Counted from the first letter of the stretch, positions 43,497 through 53,378 are shown. The stretch: 64,000 nt of DNA from Rhizobium sophoriradicis (GCF_003939025.1 NZ_RQIH01000026.1:1-64000); one strand, 5' to 3'. Translations and numbers: made by a program. Notes: generated from the sequence alone by a model not told the origin.

Positions 43497-46400
43497 CGCC
43501 GCCGCCTTCCTCATTCTCGGCCGTCGACCATTCGGAGACGCGGGCGAGATGATCGTAGTCGCCGCCGAAATCAAATTGCTGCGCCGGGATGAGCCGCGAG
43601 GTAAAGCCTTTTTCGCCGGATTGCAGCAGGCTGACGAACTTGATCAGCTGGTCGACCGATTCCTCGGCAAGGTCGATTGCCGATTTCGCCTTGTCGCTGC
43701 GGGCGGCGTTTTCATTGTTGACCATATCGACCTGGAATCGGTTTCCGGGACGCAGGCGGACATAAAGCAGATCCTGCGGCGTAAGGCTGCCGGCATCGCG
43801 AAAGGCGCCGGCGCGCAAGGCCGCGGCTTCCAGCGCGAGCTGCGGATCGAGAAGCGCGCGTGCCTGCGCCGGCGAGGGGTTGTAGCCGGTCTTGTAGTCG
43901 ATGATGTCGGCGGCGTTCGGCCCGGTAATGTCGATCCGGTCCGCGACGCCATTGAGCCGGATATTGATCGCCTCCAGCTCCACGCCGCCGCGCACTTCCG
44001 TCAGCGTCCGGCGGATGGCTGGCCGTCGTCCGGCCTCCCATTCGAGGAAGGCGCGAGCCACTTCCCGAAAACGCGGCCGCCATACGGCATCGATATGCGG
44101 CGGCAGCTTTTCCATGTCGAAAAGCTCGGTCAGGATAAGCTCCATCGCTGCTGCCGCCTCCGGCGTGCCGGCCACATGCGCCGCGCGGATGAACCGGTCG
44201 ATGATCGTGTGATAGAGCGTACCGCGTTCAGCTGCGCCGGGGTCGCGATTGAACGCGTCGACCGGATCCAGCCGCAGGATGCGGCGGGCATAGATGGCAT
44301 AGGGATCGCGGCGCAGCCGTCCGACCTCGCTGAAGGAGTAGGATTTCGGCTGCAGCGCCAGCGGCGGTTTCGGTGAAGGCCGTTGCGCCGGCGCCTGGCT
44401 CTCTCCCCGATCGATGAGACCGGCCCATTGCAAGAACCGGCTGCCGCGCCCCTTGAGTTCCGCTTCGAGCGCCTCCCCGCCCAGCGCCAGCAGCCGCTGC
44501 AGCCAGCGCGAGGCGACCGTCGGCGTCGAGCCCTGACGCAGCGCCCTGGAATAGATCAGGTGGCGGGTGCCGTTCGCCATCTCGAAATCATGCGCCAGCT
44601 GGCCGATGCGCCGCTCCGGCGGTTCGAGCCCGATCTCCGTCTTCATCATTCGCGGAATGAAGGGATTGTTGGCGCTCTGCCCCGGCCATGAGCCTTCGTT
44701 CAGTCCGCCGAGGATCAGCGTATCGACGCTCTGCAGCCGGGCTTCCAGCGTGCCGAAGATGAACAGCCTGGGATGGCTGAGCGCCCGTGGTTTCACCGCA
44801 TGGCCGGCGGCGAGCGCCGCCATGATGTCGATCCATTGCGGCCCGTCGGCCTCCATCTGCCCGTCCGTGTCGATCACTTCGCCGAGAAGGGAGGCAAGTG
44901 CGTCCCCCGCCTCGTTCGACCAGAGATCGGCAAGATTGCCTTGCGGATCGGCCGCGACCGCTTCGAGAGCACGGCCGGTACGCGCGGCCCATTCGGACAG
45001 CGTGAAACTCGCCGTCTTGCCGCGATCCTCCGGCCGGTGCCGGAAGAGCGCAGAGGCGAGAGGCTCGGTCGCCTGGGTAATCCGGCGGGCAAGCTCGGAT
45101 GCGAGATTGGCGGCGTCGGCGGGAAGCGCCTTTCGCCATTGCGGTGCGTGCCGATCCAGGGCCTGTTCGGCAAGCTGATGGGTCAGAAGCACCTCGAGCG
45201 CGCTGATATCCACCTCGGTCACGCCGCCGCGCAGCGCCAGAAGCTCGAGCGTTTCGGTGGCGGAAATCAGGGCGTCGCGTTCGAGGCCGAAGCGGGCCAG
45301 AGGATGTTTGAGCAGTGAGACGATCGCCACCGGATCACCCGGGCGCAGCGCCGCCTCCAGCAGCAATTGCAGCAAGCTGCCCTGCGGCGTGGCCGAAAGC
45401 GGCGTGCCGGCCGAATCGTCGGCGAGGATGCCGAAGCGTGAAAGCTCCGCCATCACCCGACGGGCGAGGTTGCGGTCCGGCGTGATCAGGGCTGCCCGGC
45501 TCTCGCCGTCCTGCCCCGGCCGTTCCAGCGCCAGTCTGAGCGCGACGGCAATCGCGGTTGCTTCCTCGCGCTCGTTGGCGGCTTCGATCAGCGAAACGTC
45601 GTTGAAGGCCGAAGTCAGCGCTCCCCCGGGGAGCTCGCTCTTCCATGTTCCCCAATCGCTGGTCGCCTCTGCCGGGGCAAGCGCCCGGGACAGGATTTCG
45701 GCGCGCCGGTCAAGATCGGCCTCCGGTCTGTCAAGGATGCTGACATCGGCCCGGGTCAGCCTTAGCCTCTTCAGCAGCGATGACAGTCCGTATTGCGGAT
45801 GGCTCCGGCTGGCCGGATTGAGATGCTGGCCCGGCGCCGGTTCGGGCGCGACCATCTGCCAATGTCCTTCCGGCATGGCGAGATCGAGGCCCGGAAGCAC
45901 GATCACGCCTTCGGACAGATGGGCGACGGCGGCGATCAGATCGGCAGTCGCCGGAACCGAACCTGTCGACCCGGCGATGATGATCGGACCGCCGGGCTTG
46001 GTCGCCGAAAGCTGGGCCGCTTCGGCCCTGAGAATGGCGTTTCTGTGCCGTGCCGGCGAAGATTTGCCGAGTTCGGAAAGCCGCGCCGGCCAAAAGGCGC
46101 TGGCGATCTGCAGAAACTCGGCGGTCAGCTGCCACCAGGCGGCATAATCGCCGGTGTCGAGCTTCGACAGTTCCGACCAGTCGAGATCCTCGGTTTCGAT
46201 GGAATCGATCAGCTCGGCGAGATTGCGGGCGAGCCAGATCGCATCCGCCGGGCTTGCCGGCGCGACCAGCGGCGAGTCCGAATGAATATGGCGGACGATC
46301 TCCGGCAGTTTGTTGCGCCAGGCAAGGATCAGGCGCGCCAGTTCCAGCAGCCGCGCAGTATTCGACAGCGGCTGGGCGAGGTCGATCGTCGTCGGCAGCA

Positions 46401-46683
46401 CCTCGTCGAAATAGCCGCTGTCATCGTCGGTTTCACCGAGCGGGCGGATGACAGGCAGGATCGCCGACCGGCCGCCGAGCAGATCGACGAATGCCGAGCG
46501 CAGCACACGCACGGCGCGCCGCGTCGGCAGGTAGATGGTTACTCCGGCGAGCGACAGCGGGTCGTCGACATTATGCCGGAAGAGCGGCGTCAATCGGCCG
46601 TCGCACAGTGTCGTCGCCAGGGTTTTCAGGAAGGGAAGGCCGGCCGGGATCGTCAGGATGCGTGGCTGGTGCCGCTCCGTCAT
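43489..46683 (-). CDS. addB: double-strand-break repair protein AddB
   Basis: A 1064-residue partner of AddA, of the alphaproteobacterial type. A helicase-like N-terminal region lacks an obvious Walker A, as is usual in this subfamily. The C-terminal nuclease shows the ADIIDYKTGY motif, followed by QLALEAAAL, typical of a PD-(D/E)XK core. It begins 3 bp after the murU stop and overlaps addA, so repair genes are read as part of the same leftward transcript. Confidence 0.94.
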   Translation of the reverse strand: MTERHQPRILTIPAGLPFLKTLATTLCDGRLTPLFRHNVDDPLSLAGVTIYLPTRRAVRVLRSAFVDLLGGRSAILPVIRPLGETDDDSGYFDEVLPTTIDLAQPLSNTARLLELARLILAWRNKLPEIVRHIHSDSPLVAPASPADAIWLARNLAELIDSIETEDLDWSELSKLDTGDYAAWWQLTAEFLQIASAFWPARLSELGKSSPARHRNAILRAEAAQLSATKPGGPIIIAGSTGSVPATADLIAAVAHLSEGVIVLPGLDLAMPEGHWQMVAPEPAPGQHLNPASRSHPQYGLSSLLKRLRLTRADVSILDRPEADLDRRAEILSRALAPAEATSDWGTWKSELPGGALTSAFNDVSLIEAANEREEATAIAVALRLALERPGQDGESRAALITPDRNLARRVMAELSRFGILADDSAGTPLSATPQGSLLQLLLEAALRPGDPVAIVSLLKHPLARFGLERDALISATETLELLALRGGVTEVDISALEVLLTHQLAEQALDRHAPQWRKALPADAANLASELARRITQATEPLASALFRHRPEDRGKTASFTLSEWAARTGRALEAVAADPQGNLADLWSNEAGDALASLLGEVIDTDGQMEADGPQWIDIMAALAAGHAVKPRALSHPRLFIFGTLEARLQSVDTLILGGLNEGSWPGQSANNPFIPRMMKTEIGLEPPERRIGQLAHDFEMANGTRHLIYSRALRQGSTPTVASRWLQRLLALGGEALEAELKGRGSRFLQWAGLIDRGESQAPAQRPSPKPPLALQPKSYSFSEVGRLRRDPYAIYARRILRLDPVDAFNRDPGAAERGTLYHTIIDRFIRAAHVAGTPEAAAAMELILTELFDMEKLPPHIDAVWRPRFREVARAFLEWEAGRRPAIRRTLTEVRGGVELEAINIRLNGVADRIDITGPNAADIIDYKTGYNPSPAQARALLDPQLALEAAALRAGAFRDAGSLTPQDLLYVRLRPGNRFQVDMVNNENAARSDKAKSAIDLAEESVDQLIKFVSLLQSGEKGFTSRLIPAQQFDFGGDYDHLARVSEWSTAENEEGGGDE

Positions 46684-46686
46684 GGC

Positions 46687-47418
46687 TCACGCGAACGCCC
46701 GCAACCTGCGGATCGTTTCCTCCGCCTCGCCGATCGCCTCCGGCGTTCCCACAGTCAGCCAGTGCCCGTCGAGCACCAGACCGAAAAGCCGGTCGCGTGC
46801 AATCGCCTTGTCGAAATAGATATTGAGGTTGAAAGCATCCTTCGGCGCATCGTCGAACAGCGACGGGTTCATGGCGATCGCGCCGGCATAGACGACGGGA
46901 TTGGACGGATCATCGCGGTAACGTATCAGCCGGCCGTCGGCCGCAAGGTTGAAGTCGTTCTTGCCGTTGTGACCGGTGGTATCTTCGATGCCGACACAAA
47001 GCAGCGCCATGTCCATCTGATCGGCGTCGAGGAATCCGGCTAAGCGCTGCAGGTTCGTCGGCCGCCCGGGCTGCTCGCCGATCCAGAAGAGATCCGCATT
47101 CATGACGAAGATATCGTCCCGATCCAGCAGCCTCAGTCCCTTCGCCAGCCCGCCGCCGGAATTCATCAGCCCGTCCCGCTCGTCGGATATGATGATCTCG
47201 AGGCCGCGATAATTGCCGAGATGGGCGAGCATCTGGTCGGCATGGTGGTGAACGTTGACGACGGCCCGTTCGACGCCGGCCGCCACCAGCGCGTCCAGCG
47301 CATAATCGATCATCGGCTTGCCGTCGATCTTCACCAGCGGCTTTGGGATCGTGTCGGTGATCGGGCGCATGCGGGTTCCGAGACCCGCGGCCAGTACCAT
47401 GGCTTGTCTGATGGTCAT
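46687..47418 (-). CDS. murU: nucleotidyltransferase, MurU-like (MurNAc-1-phosphate uridylyltransferase)
   Basis: A 243-residue sugar-phosphate nucleotidyltransferase. The NTP-binding loop is LAAGLGTRMRPITDTIPKPLV (residues 9-29) and the metal-site MNADLFWI is present. In Pseudomonas, MurU uridylylates MurNAc-1-phosphate made by AmgK, recycling cell-wall sugar without GlcNAc-6-P. Here an AmgK-like kinase domain lies directly upstream, which supports this assignment. It is 13 bp from the fusion gene and 3 bp from addB. Confidence 0.83.
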   Translation of the reverse strand: MTIRQAMVLAAGLGTRMRPITDTIPKPLVKIDGKPMIDYALDALVAAGVERAVVNVHHHADQMLAHLGNYRGLEIIISDERDGLMNSGGGLAKGLRLLDRDDIFVMNADLFWIGEQPGRPTNLQRLAGFLDADQMDMALLCVGIEDTTGHNGKNDFNLAADGRLIRYRDDPSNPVVYAGAIAMNPSLFDDAPKDAFNLNIYFDKAIARDRLFGLVLDGHWLTVGTPEAIGEAEETIRRLRAFA

Positions 47419-47431
47419 CTTGATCCGGAAT

Positions 47432-48943
47432 TTATGATTCGCTCTGGCCTATTCCAGCCCTTGCGCACCAATCGCGCAAGGGGGCAAGCTCCTCATGCTC
47501 GAGCGCGACGTTGAGATAGGCGAGTGTGCGCGGCATATGCCTGAGATAATCGGGCTTCCCGTCCCGCTGCAGCAGCCGCACCCAGAGACCGGCAAGTTTG
47601 CAGTTGCGCTGCGCCGACATGATCGCCCAGGCCTTCATGAATCCGGCTTCGTCGAAGCCGCCCTGCGCATGGCGAAGAGCGAGATAATCGTCCATCAGCT
47701 GCCGGAACAGCTCGGGCTTGATCGTGACGCGTGCGTCCTGGACGATCGAGGCAAGATCATAGGCGGTGGGGCCGATCATGGCATCCTGGAAATCGATGAG
47801 ACCGACCTGTCTGATGCCGGCCTCCTGCGGGCGCCAGATGATATTCGGCGAGTGGAAGTCGCGCAGCAGCAGGTTCTTTTCGGCCGCGGCGAGCTCTTCG
47901 ATCAGCGCGTCCCAGATCGCCAGATAGTCCTTGCGCTCTGCGTCCGAGGGTGCGGAGCCGCGCTTCCAGCCGATGTGCCAGTCTAGCACAAGCTGCACTT
48001 CCATCTTCATTGCGGTGCGATCGAAGTCGGGAATGTGATGCGTGTGCGCGGCGGAAACAGGGATATCCTGCGGAAACTGCATGGAATGAAGATGGGCAAG
48101 GCAGGCGACGCTTTGCCGGTAACGCTCGGCGATCGGCCGGCCGGCGTCATCGAGCACGCCTTCGGTGCCTAGATCTTCGATCAGCAGGATGCCCTGCTCA
48201 TAATCAACCTTGTAGATCTCCGGAGCTGCAAACCCCCGTTCGCGCAACGCATCGGCAATCGCAACGAAGGGATAGGCGTTCTGTGCCAGATGCGCGACCT
48301 TGGGATAGGGCTTGCCGTCGTAGACCGGCGGTCCCTCGGGATGCGGGCGCCAGTCCATCAGGATTTTTCGCGGGGCAGCATCCGGATAGATCGCTTCATA
48401 GGCGCGCAGCGACGCATCGCCGGTGAGGAAGCGTCGTTTGGCCTCGGCATAGCCGGCCCCGTCGAGGAAATCGCGAATCGCGAAGACCCGGCGGATGCGC
48501 TGCGCCTGCTGGCCGGCGGCCTCGATCGTTGCCCGGCGACCGCTGCCCTCATGCACCAGCGTCAGGGCAATGCGCTCTGCCGGCAATTCGCTGTCAGCCA
48601 TCTCCGGCCATTCGACGAGACAGATGCCGTTCTGCAGCGCCTCGTCGAAGCCGAGTTCGGTCAATTCGCTGGCGTCGCCGAGCCGATAGAGGTCGAAGTG
48701 CGAAACCGGGATCCGCAGGTCGTAGGATTGCACCAGCGTGAAGGTCGGGCTCGGGACCTCAAGCCCATCGTCATCGGCCATGGCACGCAAAATCGCCCGA
48801 GCGAGCGACGATTTGCCGGCGCCGAGATCACCGGAAAGCGCAAGGTAATCGCCGGCCTTCAAGGCGAGCGCCAGATCTTCGCCGAGGCGAATGGTGGCCG
48901 CCTCGTCCTTCAGGAAAAGCGAGATCGTATCGGTGGTGGTCAT
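47432..48943 (-). CDS. TsaE-AmgK fusion: tRNA t6A ATPase plus amino-sugar kinase
   Basis: A 503-residue two-domain protein. Residues 1-150 are TsaE, the ATPase needed for tRNA t6A modification, with Walker A SGDLGAGKSSLARA (from residue 37), SPTFTLVQSY and HFDLYRL. Residues about 155-500 are an aminoglycoside-phosphotransferase-type kinase. Its catalytic loop is LLLRDFHSPNI (D364, N369) and its metal-binding Asp is D386 in LIDFQDA, as in AmgK, which phosphorylates MurNAc. The adjacent MurU-like gene supports a cell-wall recycling role. Its start overlaps the divL stop (ATGA). There is no frameshift or stop between the domains. Confidence 0.9.
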   Translation of the reverse strand: MTTTDTISLFLKDEAATIRLGEDLALALKAGDYLALSGDLGAGKSSLARAILRAMADDDGLEVPSPTFTLVQSYDLRIPVSHFDLYRLGDASELTELGFDEALQNGICLVEWPEMADSELPAERIALTLVHEGSGRRATIEAAGQQAQRIRRVFAIRDFLDGAGYAEAKRRFLTGDASLRAYEAIYPDAAPRKILMDWRPHPEGPPVYDGKPYPKVAHLAQNAYPFVAIADALRERGFAAPEIYKVDYEQGILLIEDLGTEGVLDDAGRPIAERYRQSVACLAHLHSMQFPQDIPVSAAHTHHIPDFDRTAMKMEVQLVLDWHIGWKRGSAPSDAERKDYLAIWDALIEELAAAEKNLLLRDFHSPNIIWRPQEAGIRQVGLIDFQDAMIGPTAYDLASIVQDARVTIKPELFRQLMDDYLALRHAQGGFDEAGFMKAWAIMSAQRNCKLAGLWVRLLQRDGKPDYLRHMPRTLAYLNVALEHEELAPLRDWCARAGIGQSES

Positions 48944-51525
48944 TCGGCAGCGGCGGTATGGGGAATATCAACCGAGGGGATACGGCAGACGACCGTCGTG
49001 CCCTTGCCCGGCTCGCTGTCGATCGTCACGTCGCCGTGATGCAGGCTGACGAAACTGTCGACGATCGAGAGGCCGAGGCCGGCACCGCCGCGCTTGCCGC
49101 TTTTAGCGCCCGTGGCGAACCGGTCGAAGACGGTCGCGATCATGTCGGGCGAGATGCCGGGGCCGCGATCGCGGACGGAGAAGACGAAATCCGTGCCTTC
49201 GCGCTGGCATTCCAGCGAAATCGAGCTGCCCTCCGGCGAGAAATTCGCCGCGTTGGAGAGAAGCTTCAGCAGAATCTGTTTCAGCCGCTGCGGATCGGCG
49301 ACGATCGAGCCGAGATAGGCAGGCGCGGTGATTTCGAGCGCCACGCCGCTTTCCTGCAGCCGATCGGCGATCTGCATCGAGACGTCGTCAAGCAGGTCGT
49401 TGAGATCGATTTCCGCATAGTTGAGGCGCATGATGCCGGCATCGACGGTGGCAAGATCGAGAATATCGTTGACGAGCGTCAGCAGAACCGAGGACGAGGT
49501 CGAAATATGGTCGATATATTCGGCCTGCCGCTCGTTCAGCGGCCCCACACCCTGCGTGCGCAGCAGGTCGGTGAAACCGATGATATTGGTCAGCGGCGAG
49601 CGCAATTCATAGGAAACATGCTGAACGAAGTCGTTCTTCAACTCGTCGGCCTTGCGCAGTGCCTCGTTCTTTTCCGTCAGAGCCCGCTCGGCCCGCACGC
49701 TGTCCGTCATGTTGACGAAGGTCAGCATGGTCTGGGCGTTCGGCAGCGGGATGACGGCGTAGTCGAGCACGAGGCCGGAGAACAGTTCGAGCGTCCCCTG
49801 GCTCGAGCGGCGCTCGTCGTCAAAGCTGGTGATCAGTTCCGCGAATGTCTTCCAGCCGTCTGGCTGGTCGTAGGAAGGGGCGCAGGCTTCGCCGAGCGCA
49901 CGGATATGGGTGCCGGGCTTGGCCTCGGCTTCGGTGATCCCCCAGAGCGCCCGGAAGGCCGGGTTCGACAGGCGGATGCGTCCATCCGGGCCGAACACCG
50001 CCACACCTTCGGAAAGATGATCGATCGTTTCGCCCTGCACCTTGACGAGCGTGTTGTAGCGCGTTTCGAGATCGACCTGTTCGGTCAGGTTTTCGAACAC
50101 CCAGGTGGCGCCGCCCTGCGGATGGGCGGTGGCGAAGACGCGCAGCGTCTGACCGTTCGGCAGGTGCCAGAGGTCCGATTGCGTATCGAGCGCGCGATAG
50201 ACGGAAAGAGCCGCTTCCTTCCAGCTTTTCCAGTTGAGCTGGTCCGGCAGCTTCTTGGCAGCTCGCAGGCGCTCGAGCAGCTCGCTATTGTCCGGCCGGC
50301 CTTCGAGAAAGGCGATATCGAGCTCCCAGAGCGCCACGAAGGCCTGATTGTAGAATTGCAGCCGGCGCTCGCCGTCGAAGATGGCGACAGGCGTGGCGAG
50401 ATGGTCGAGCGTCTCGGCATGGCTCTTCAGCGTCCGGTCCAGCTCGGCGCGCACCGCCTCGATATCGGACACGTCGACCGCCATGCCGGCCGAGCCGCCG
50501 GGAAGCGTGACGTCGACCACATCGAAGAATGTACGGTTGCCATGCACGACGGTTGAAATCGTGTCGTGAAACGGCGATTCCGGCGTCGTCGTGGCGCGAA
50601 TGCGTTCGCGCGCCACCGTCGTCAGCATCTCGCGGCCTTCATTGATCGCCTGTTGCGGCGAGCGCGCCTCGACCGCCTCGCCATAGGCCTGGTTGACCCA
50701 GGTGAGGCGACCCGCCGGGTCGCGCTGCCAGGCCGGCATGTCGATCGCGTCGAGCATCGTCTGAAAGGCCGAGATCGAAGTCATCAGCCGGTCGCGCTCG
50801 ATCCGGAGTTCGGCAAGTTCGGCGCGCAGATTGTTGAGCGCCACGAAGCGGACGAAGGCGCGTCCCCCGGAAACCCGGCCCTGCGCCTCGAGGATCTCAT
50901 CGCGGATGGTCTCGACCACCATGTCGAAGCTCTGCGCTTCGTCGCGCAGCCGGTCGATCGCCTTTTCCAGCTCGGAGGCCGAACGTGACTTCAGCCAGAG
51001 GCCGAAGGCCAGGAATTCGCCGTCCTGCGGCGCGCCGGTCTCGGGCGGGAGCTGGCCGAGCAGCTCCGGACGGGCATTGCCGTCCCAGATGACGATCCGT
51101 CGGTTCTTGTCGGCGATCAGCGCCTGATATTGTGAAATGCGTTGCTGGGCATCGGAGAGCGCCGAGCGGATTTCCCGGCTCTCGTTTTCCAGATTGCCGC
51201 GCTGGCGCACCAGCCAGAGCGTCGAAAGCAGGGCCGCCGATATGACGCCGATGACAACGGAGACGCCGATAACCTGCGAGGAGGTGAAGAGGTGAGCCGA
51301 GGCTGCCGCCTGCTGCTCGCTTTGTGCGAGAACCGGCCGCGCCAGCGCGGCAAGCGCCGTGCCGGCCGCGCAGGTTTTCAGGAAGCGCGCCAATGATCCA
51401 TGCTCTTGCTTTGCGGCCTCGTGTGCCGTTGCAGATTTATAGTCTTGGCCTGGCGTCGGCGGGCGGCGATGGGCGCGAGCGCCGTCGTCCGCCTGACCGG
51501 GCAGGCTGTTTTTCAGTTCCGACAT
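48940..51525 (-). CDS. divL: DivL-like PAS sensor (pseudo-)histidine kinase
   Basis: An 861-residue membrane sensor with an N-terminal signal/TM region: a hydrophobic stretch near residues 52-68, and a clear TM SSQVIGVSVVIGVISAALLS near 82-101. Coiled-coil and PAS-like domains follow (about 255-610), then a kinase core. The H-box reads HVSYELRSPLTN: the phospho-acceptor His is replaced by Tyr (Y639). The ATP-binding parts are intact: N-box LLKLLSNAANFSPEG, DRGPGISPDM, VFDRFATG and GGAGLGLSIV. This is the hallmark of DivL, which in Caulobacter works with CckA to control CtrA. It is coupled to the TsaE-AmgK gene. Confidence 0.86.
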   Translation of the reverse strand: MSELKNSLPGQADDGARAHRRPPTPGQDYKSATAHEAAKQEHGSLARFLKTCAAGTALAALARPVLAQSEQQAAASAHLFTSSQVIGVSVVIGVISAALLSTLWLVRQRGNLENESREIRSALSDAQQRISQYQALIADKNRRIVIWDGNARPELLGQLPPETGAPQDGEFLAFGLWLKSRSASELEKAIDRLRDEAQSFDMVVETIRDEILEAQGRVSGGRAFVRFVALNNLRAELAELRIERDRLMTSISAFQTMLDAIDMPAWQRDPAGRLTWVNQAYGEAVEARSPQQAINEGREMLTTVARERIRATTTPESPFHDTISTVVHGNRTFFDVVDVTLPGGSAGMAVDVSDIEAVRAELDRTLKSHAETLDHLATPVAIFDGERRLQFYNQAFVALWELDIAFLEGRPDNSELLERLRAAKKLPDQLNWKSWKEAALSVYRALDTQSDLWHLPNGQTLRVFATAHPQGGATWVFENLTEQVDLETRYNTLVKVQGETIDHLSEGVAVFGPDGRIRLSNPAFRALWGITEAEAKPGTHIRALGEACAPSYDQPDGWKTFAELITSFDDERRSSQGTLELFSGLVLDYAVIPLPNAQTMLTFVNMTDSVRAERALTEKNEALRKADELKNDFVQHVSYELRSPLTNIIGFTDLLRTQGVGPLNERQAEYIDHISTSSSVLLTLVNDILDLATVDAGIMRLNYAEIDLNDLLDDVSMQIADRLQESGVALEITAPAYLGSIVADPQRLKQILLKLLSNAANFSPEGSSISLECQREGTDFVFSVRDRGPGISPDMIATVFDRFATGAKSGKRGGAGLGLSIVDSFVSLHHGDVTIDSEPGKGTTVVCRIPSVDIPHTAAAE

Positions 51526-51670
51526 CCGCGGTATGTCTCCGTCCTTCAATGTGCCGCATTACGACAAGACATCCCATTTTCGAAGCGGTCGGACGGGGTC
51601 CGGCGCCACGAATCAAGTCTTAAAACAATACTTCGGAAGGGAATCGGCGGGAAGGGAGCGGCCAAAAAAT

Positions 51671-51700
51671 AAGCCGCGGCATTTGTCAATGCCGCGGCTT
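51671..51700 (-). terminator. terminator of ahcY
   Basis: A perfect 13-bp stem AAGCCGCGGCATT / AATGCCGCGGCTT with a 4-nt loop, followed on the minus strand by ATTTTTT, 29 bp after the ahcY stop. Confidence 0.88.
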
Positions 51701-51728
51701 CTACATCTTGTGGATATCGATGATGAGA

Positions 51729-53129
51729 TCAATATCTGTAGTGGTCGGACTTGAACGGGCCCTTCGGCGAGACGCCGATATAGGCAGCCTGCTCTTCGCT
51801 AAGCTGGGTCAGCTTCACACCGAGCTTGTCGAGATGCAGGCGCGCGACCTTTTCATCGAGGTGCTTCGGCAGGATGTAGACCTTGTTCTCGTACTGGCCG
51901 GGCTTGGTAAAAAGCTCGATCTGCGCCAGCGTCTGGTTGGTGAAGGAAGCCGACATGACGAAGGAGGGGTGGCCGGTGGCGTTGCCGAGGTTGAGCAGGC
52001 GGCCTTCGGAAAGCAGGATGATGCGGTTGCCCCTCGGGAATTCGATCAGGTCGACCTGCGGCTTGACGTTGGTCCACTTGAGGTTCCGCAGCGCGGCGAC
52101 TTCGATTTCGTTGTCGAAATGGCCGATATTGCCGACGATCGCCATGTCCTTCATCTCGCGCATATGGTCGATGCGGATGACGTCCTTGTTGCCGGTCGTG
52201 GTGATGAAGATGTCGGCCGAGGAAACCACGTCCTCGAGCAGCACCACTTCGTAACCATCCATCGCCGCCTGCAGGGCGCAGATCGGATCGGCTTCGGTCA
52301 CCTTGACGCGGGCGCCGGCGCCGGAGAGCGAAGCGGCAGAACCCTTGCCGACATCGCCATAACCGCAGACGACGGCGACCTTGCCGGCCATCATCACGTC
52401 GGTACCGCGGCGGATGCCGTCGACCAGCGATTCCTTGCAGCCGTACTTGTTGTCGAACTTCGACTTGGTGACGGAGTCGTTGACGTTGATCGCCGGGAAC
52501 GGCAGCAGGCCCTTCTGGCTGAGCTGATAGAGGCGGTTGACGCCCGTCGTCGTTTCTTCGGTAACGCCCTTGATCGCATCGCGCTGCTTGGTGAACCAGC
52601 CGGGCGAAGCGGCAAGGCGCTTCTTGATCTGTGCGAAGAGGATTTCCTCTTCCTCGGAATGCGGATGGGACAATACGTCCTCGCCGGCTTCGGCGCGGGC
52701 GCCGAGCAGGATGTACATGGTGGCGTCGCCGCCGTCATCGAGGATCATGTTGGAAAGGCCGCCATCGGCCCACTGGAAGATCTTGTCGGTGTAGACCCAG
52801 TAGTCCTCGAGCGACTCGCCCTTGACGGCGAAAACCGGAACGCCGGCAGCGGCGATTGCCGCAGCGGCATGATCCTGCGTCGAGAAGATGTTGCAGGAGG
52901 CCCAGCGGACTTCGGCGCCGAGGGCCACCAGCGTCTCGATCAGCACGGCCGTCTGGATGGTCATGTGCAATGAGCCGGTGATACGCGCGCCCTTCAGCGG
53001 CTTTGCGTCGCCGAATTCGGCGCGGCAGGACATCAGCCCCGGCATTTCGGTTTCGGCGATCGTAATTTCCTTGCGGCCGAAATCCGCAAGCCCGAAATCG
53101 GCGACGACATAATCTTTTTCAGTGCTCAT
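51729..53129 (-). CDS. ahcY: S-adenosylhomocysteine hydrolase
   Basis: A 466-residue NAD-dependent enzyme that splits SAH to homocysteine and adenosine, relieving methyltransferase inhibition. Substrate blocks include [16 protein letters not shown] and [16 protein letters not shown]. The NAD-binding [14 protein letters not shown] and TGNKDVI are seen, and the C-terminus [10 protein letters not shown] is family-typical. Start 53129 (MSTEKDY) follows GGAGACC; the longer open frame upstream is not conserved. A perfect palindrome lies 230 bp upstream. Confidence 0.97.
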   Translation of the reverse strand: MSTEKDYVVADFGLADFGRKEITIAETEMPGLMSCRAEFGDAKPLKGARITGSLHMTIQTAVLIETLVALGAEVRWASCNIFSTQDHAAAAIAAAGVPVFAVKGESLEDYWVYTDKIFQWADGGLSNMILDDGGDATMYILLGARAEAGEDVLSHPHSEEEEILFAQIKKRLAASPGWFTKQRDAIKGVTEETTTGVNRLYQLSQKGLLPFPAINVNDSVTKSKFDNKYGCKESLVDGIRRGTDVMMAGKVAVVCGYGDVGKGSAASLSGAGARVKVTEADPICALQAAMDGYEVVLLEDVVSSADIFITTTGNKDVIRIDHMREMKDMAIVGNIGHFDNEIEVAALRNLKWTNVKPQVDLIEFPRGNRIILLSEGRLLNLGNATGHPSFVMSASFTNQTLAQIELFTKPGQYENKVYILPKHLDEKVARLHLDKLGVKLTQLSEEQAAYIGVSPKGPFKSDHYRY

Positions 53130-53358
53130 AGAGGTCTCCAGGCTGAAAAACGTCTCAAAAATTGGCGCAGGCGCGAAGATGACCGCGCGACGGATAGGCC
53201 GCGTGCCGATGCATGTCGCCCGGATATGTGCAGCAGTTCCGGGAACGCGAGATGCATAACAGAGCCAAAGCGCATTGCATGAACCAGGTTCGATGCGACA
53301 CGCTTCAGCGCACGGCATGTCTGCCGTTTAGCAGGCTTCTGATGGGAAGGCAATAAGG

Positions 53359-53378
53359 ATATAAAGAAGTCTTTATAT
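53359..53378. promoter_or_regulatory. perfect inverted repeat upstream of ahcY, candidate operator
   Basis: ATATAAAGA-AG-TCTTTATAT is a perfect 9-bp inverted repeat with a 2-bp spacer, in an AT-rich patch between the HPr gene and ahcY. Its shape is like operators of ArsR-family SAM-cycle regulators. The regulator itself is not in the window. Confidence 0.5.

Noticed and set aside
53130-53358. Possible SAH riboswitch in the ahcY leader
   Set aside because: I could not recognise the conserved SAH-riboswitch core by eye; only the palindrome is supported. A covariance-model search would settle it.
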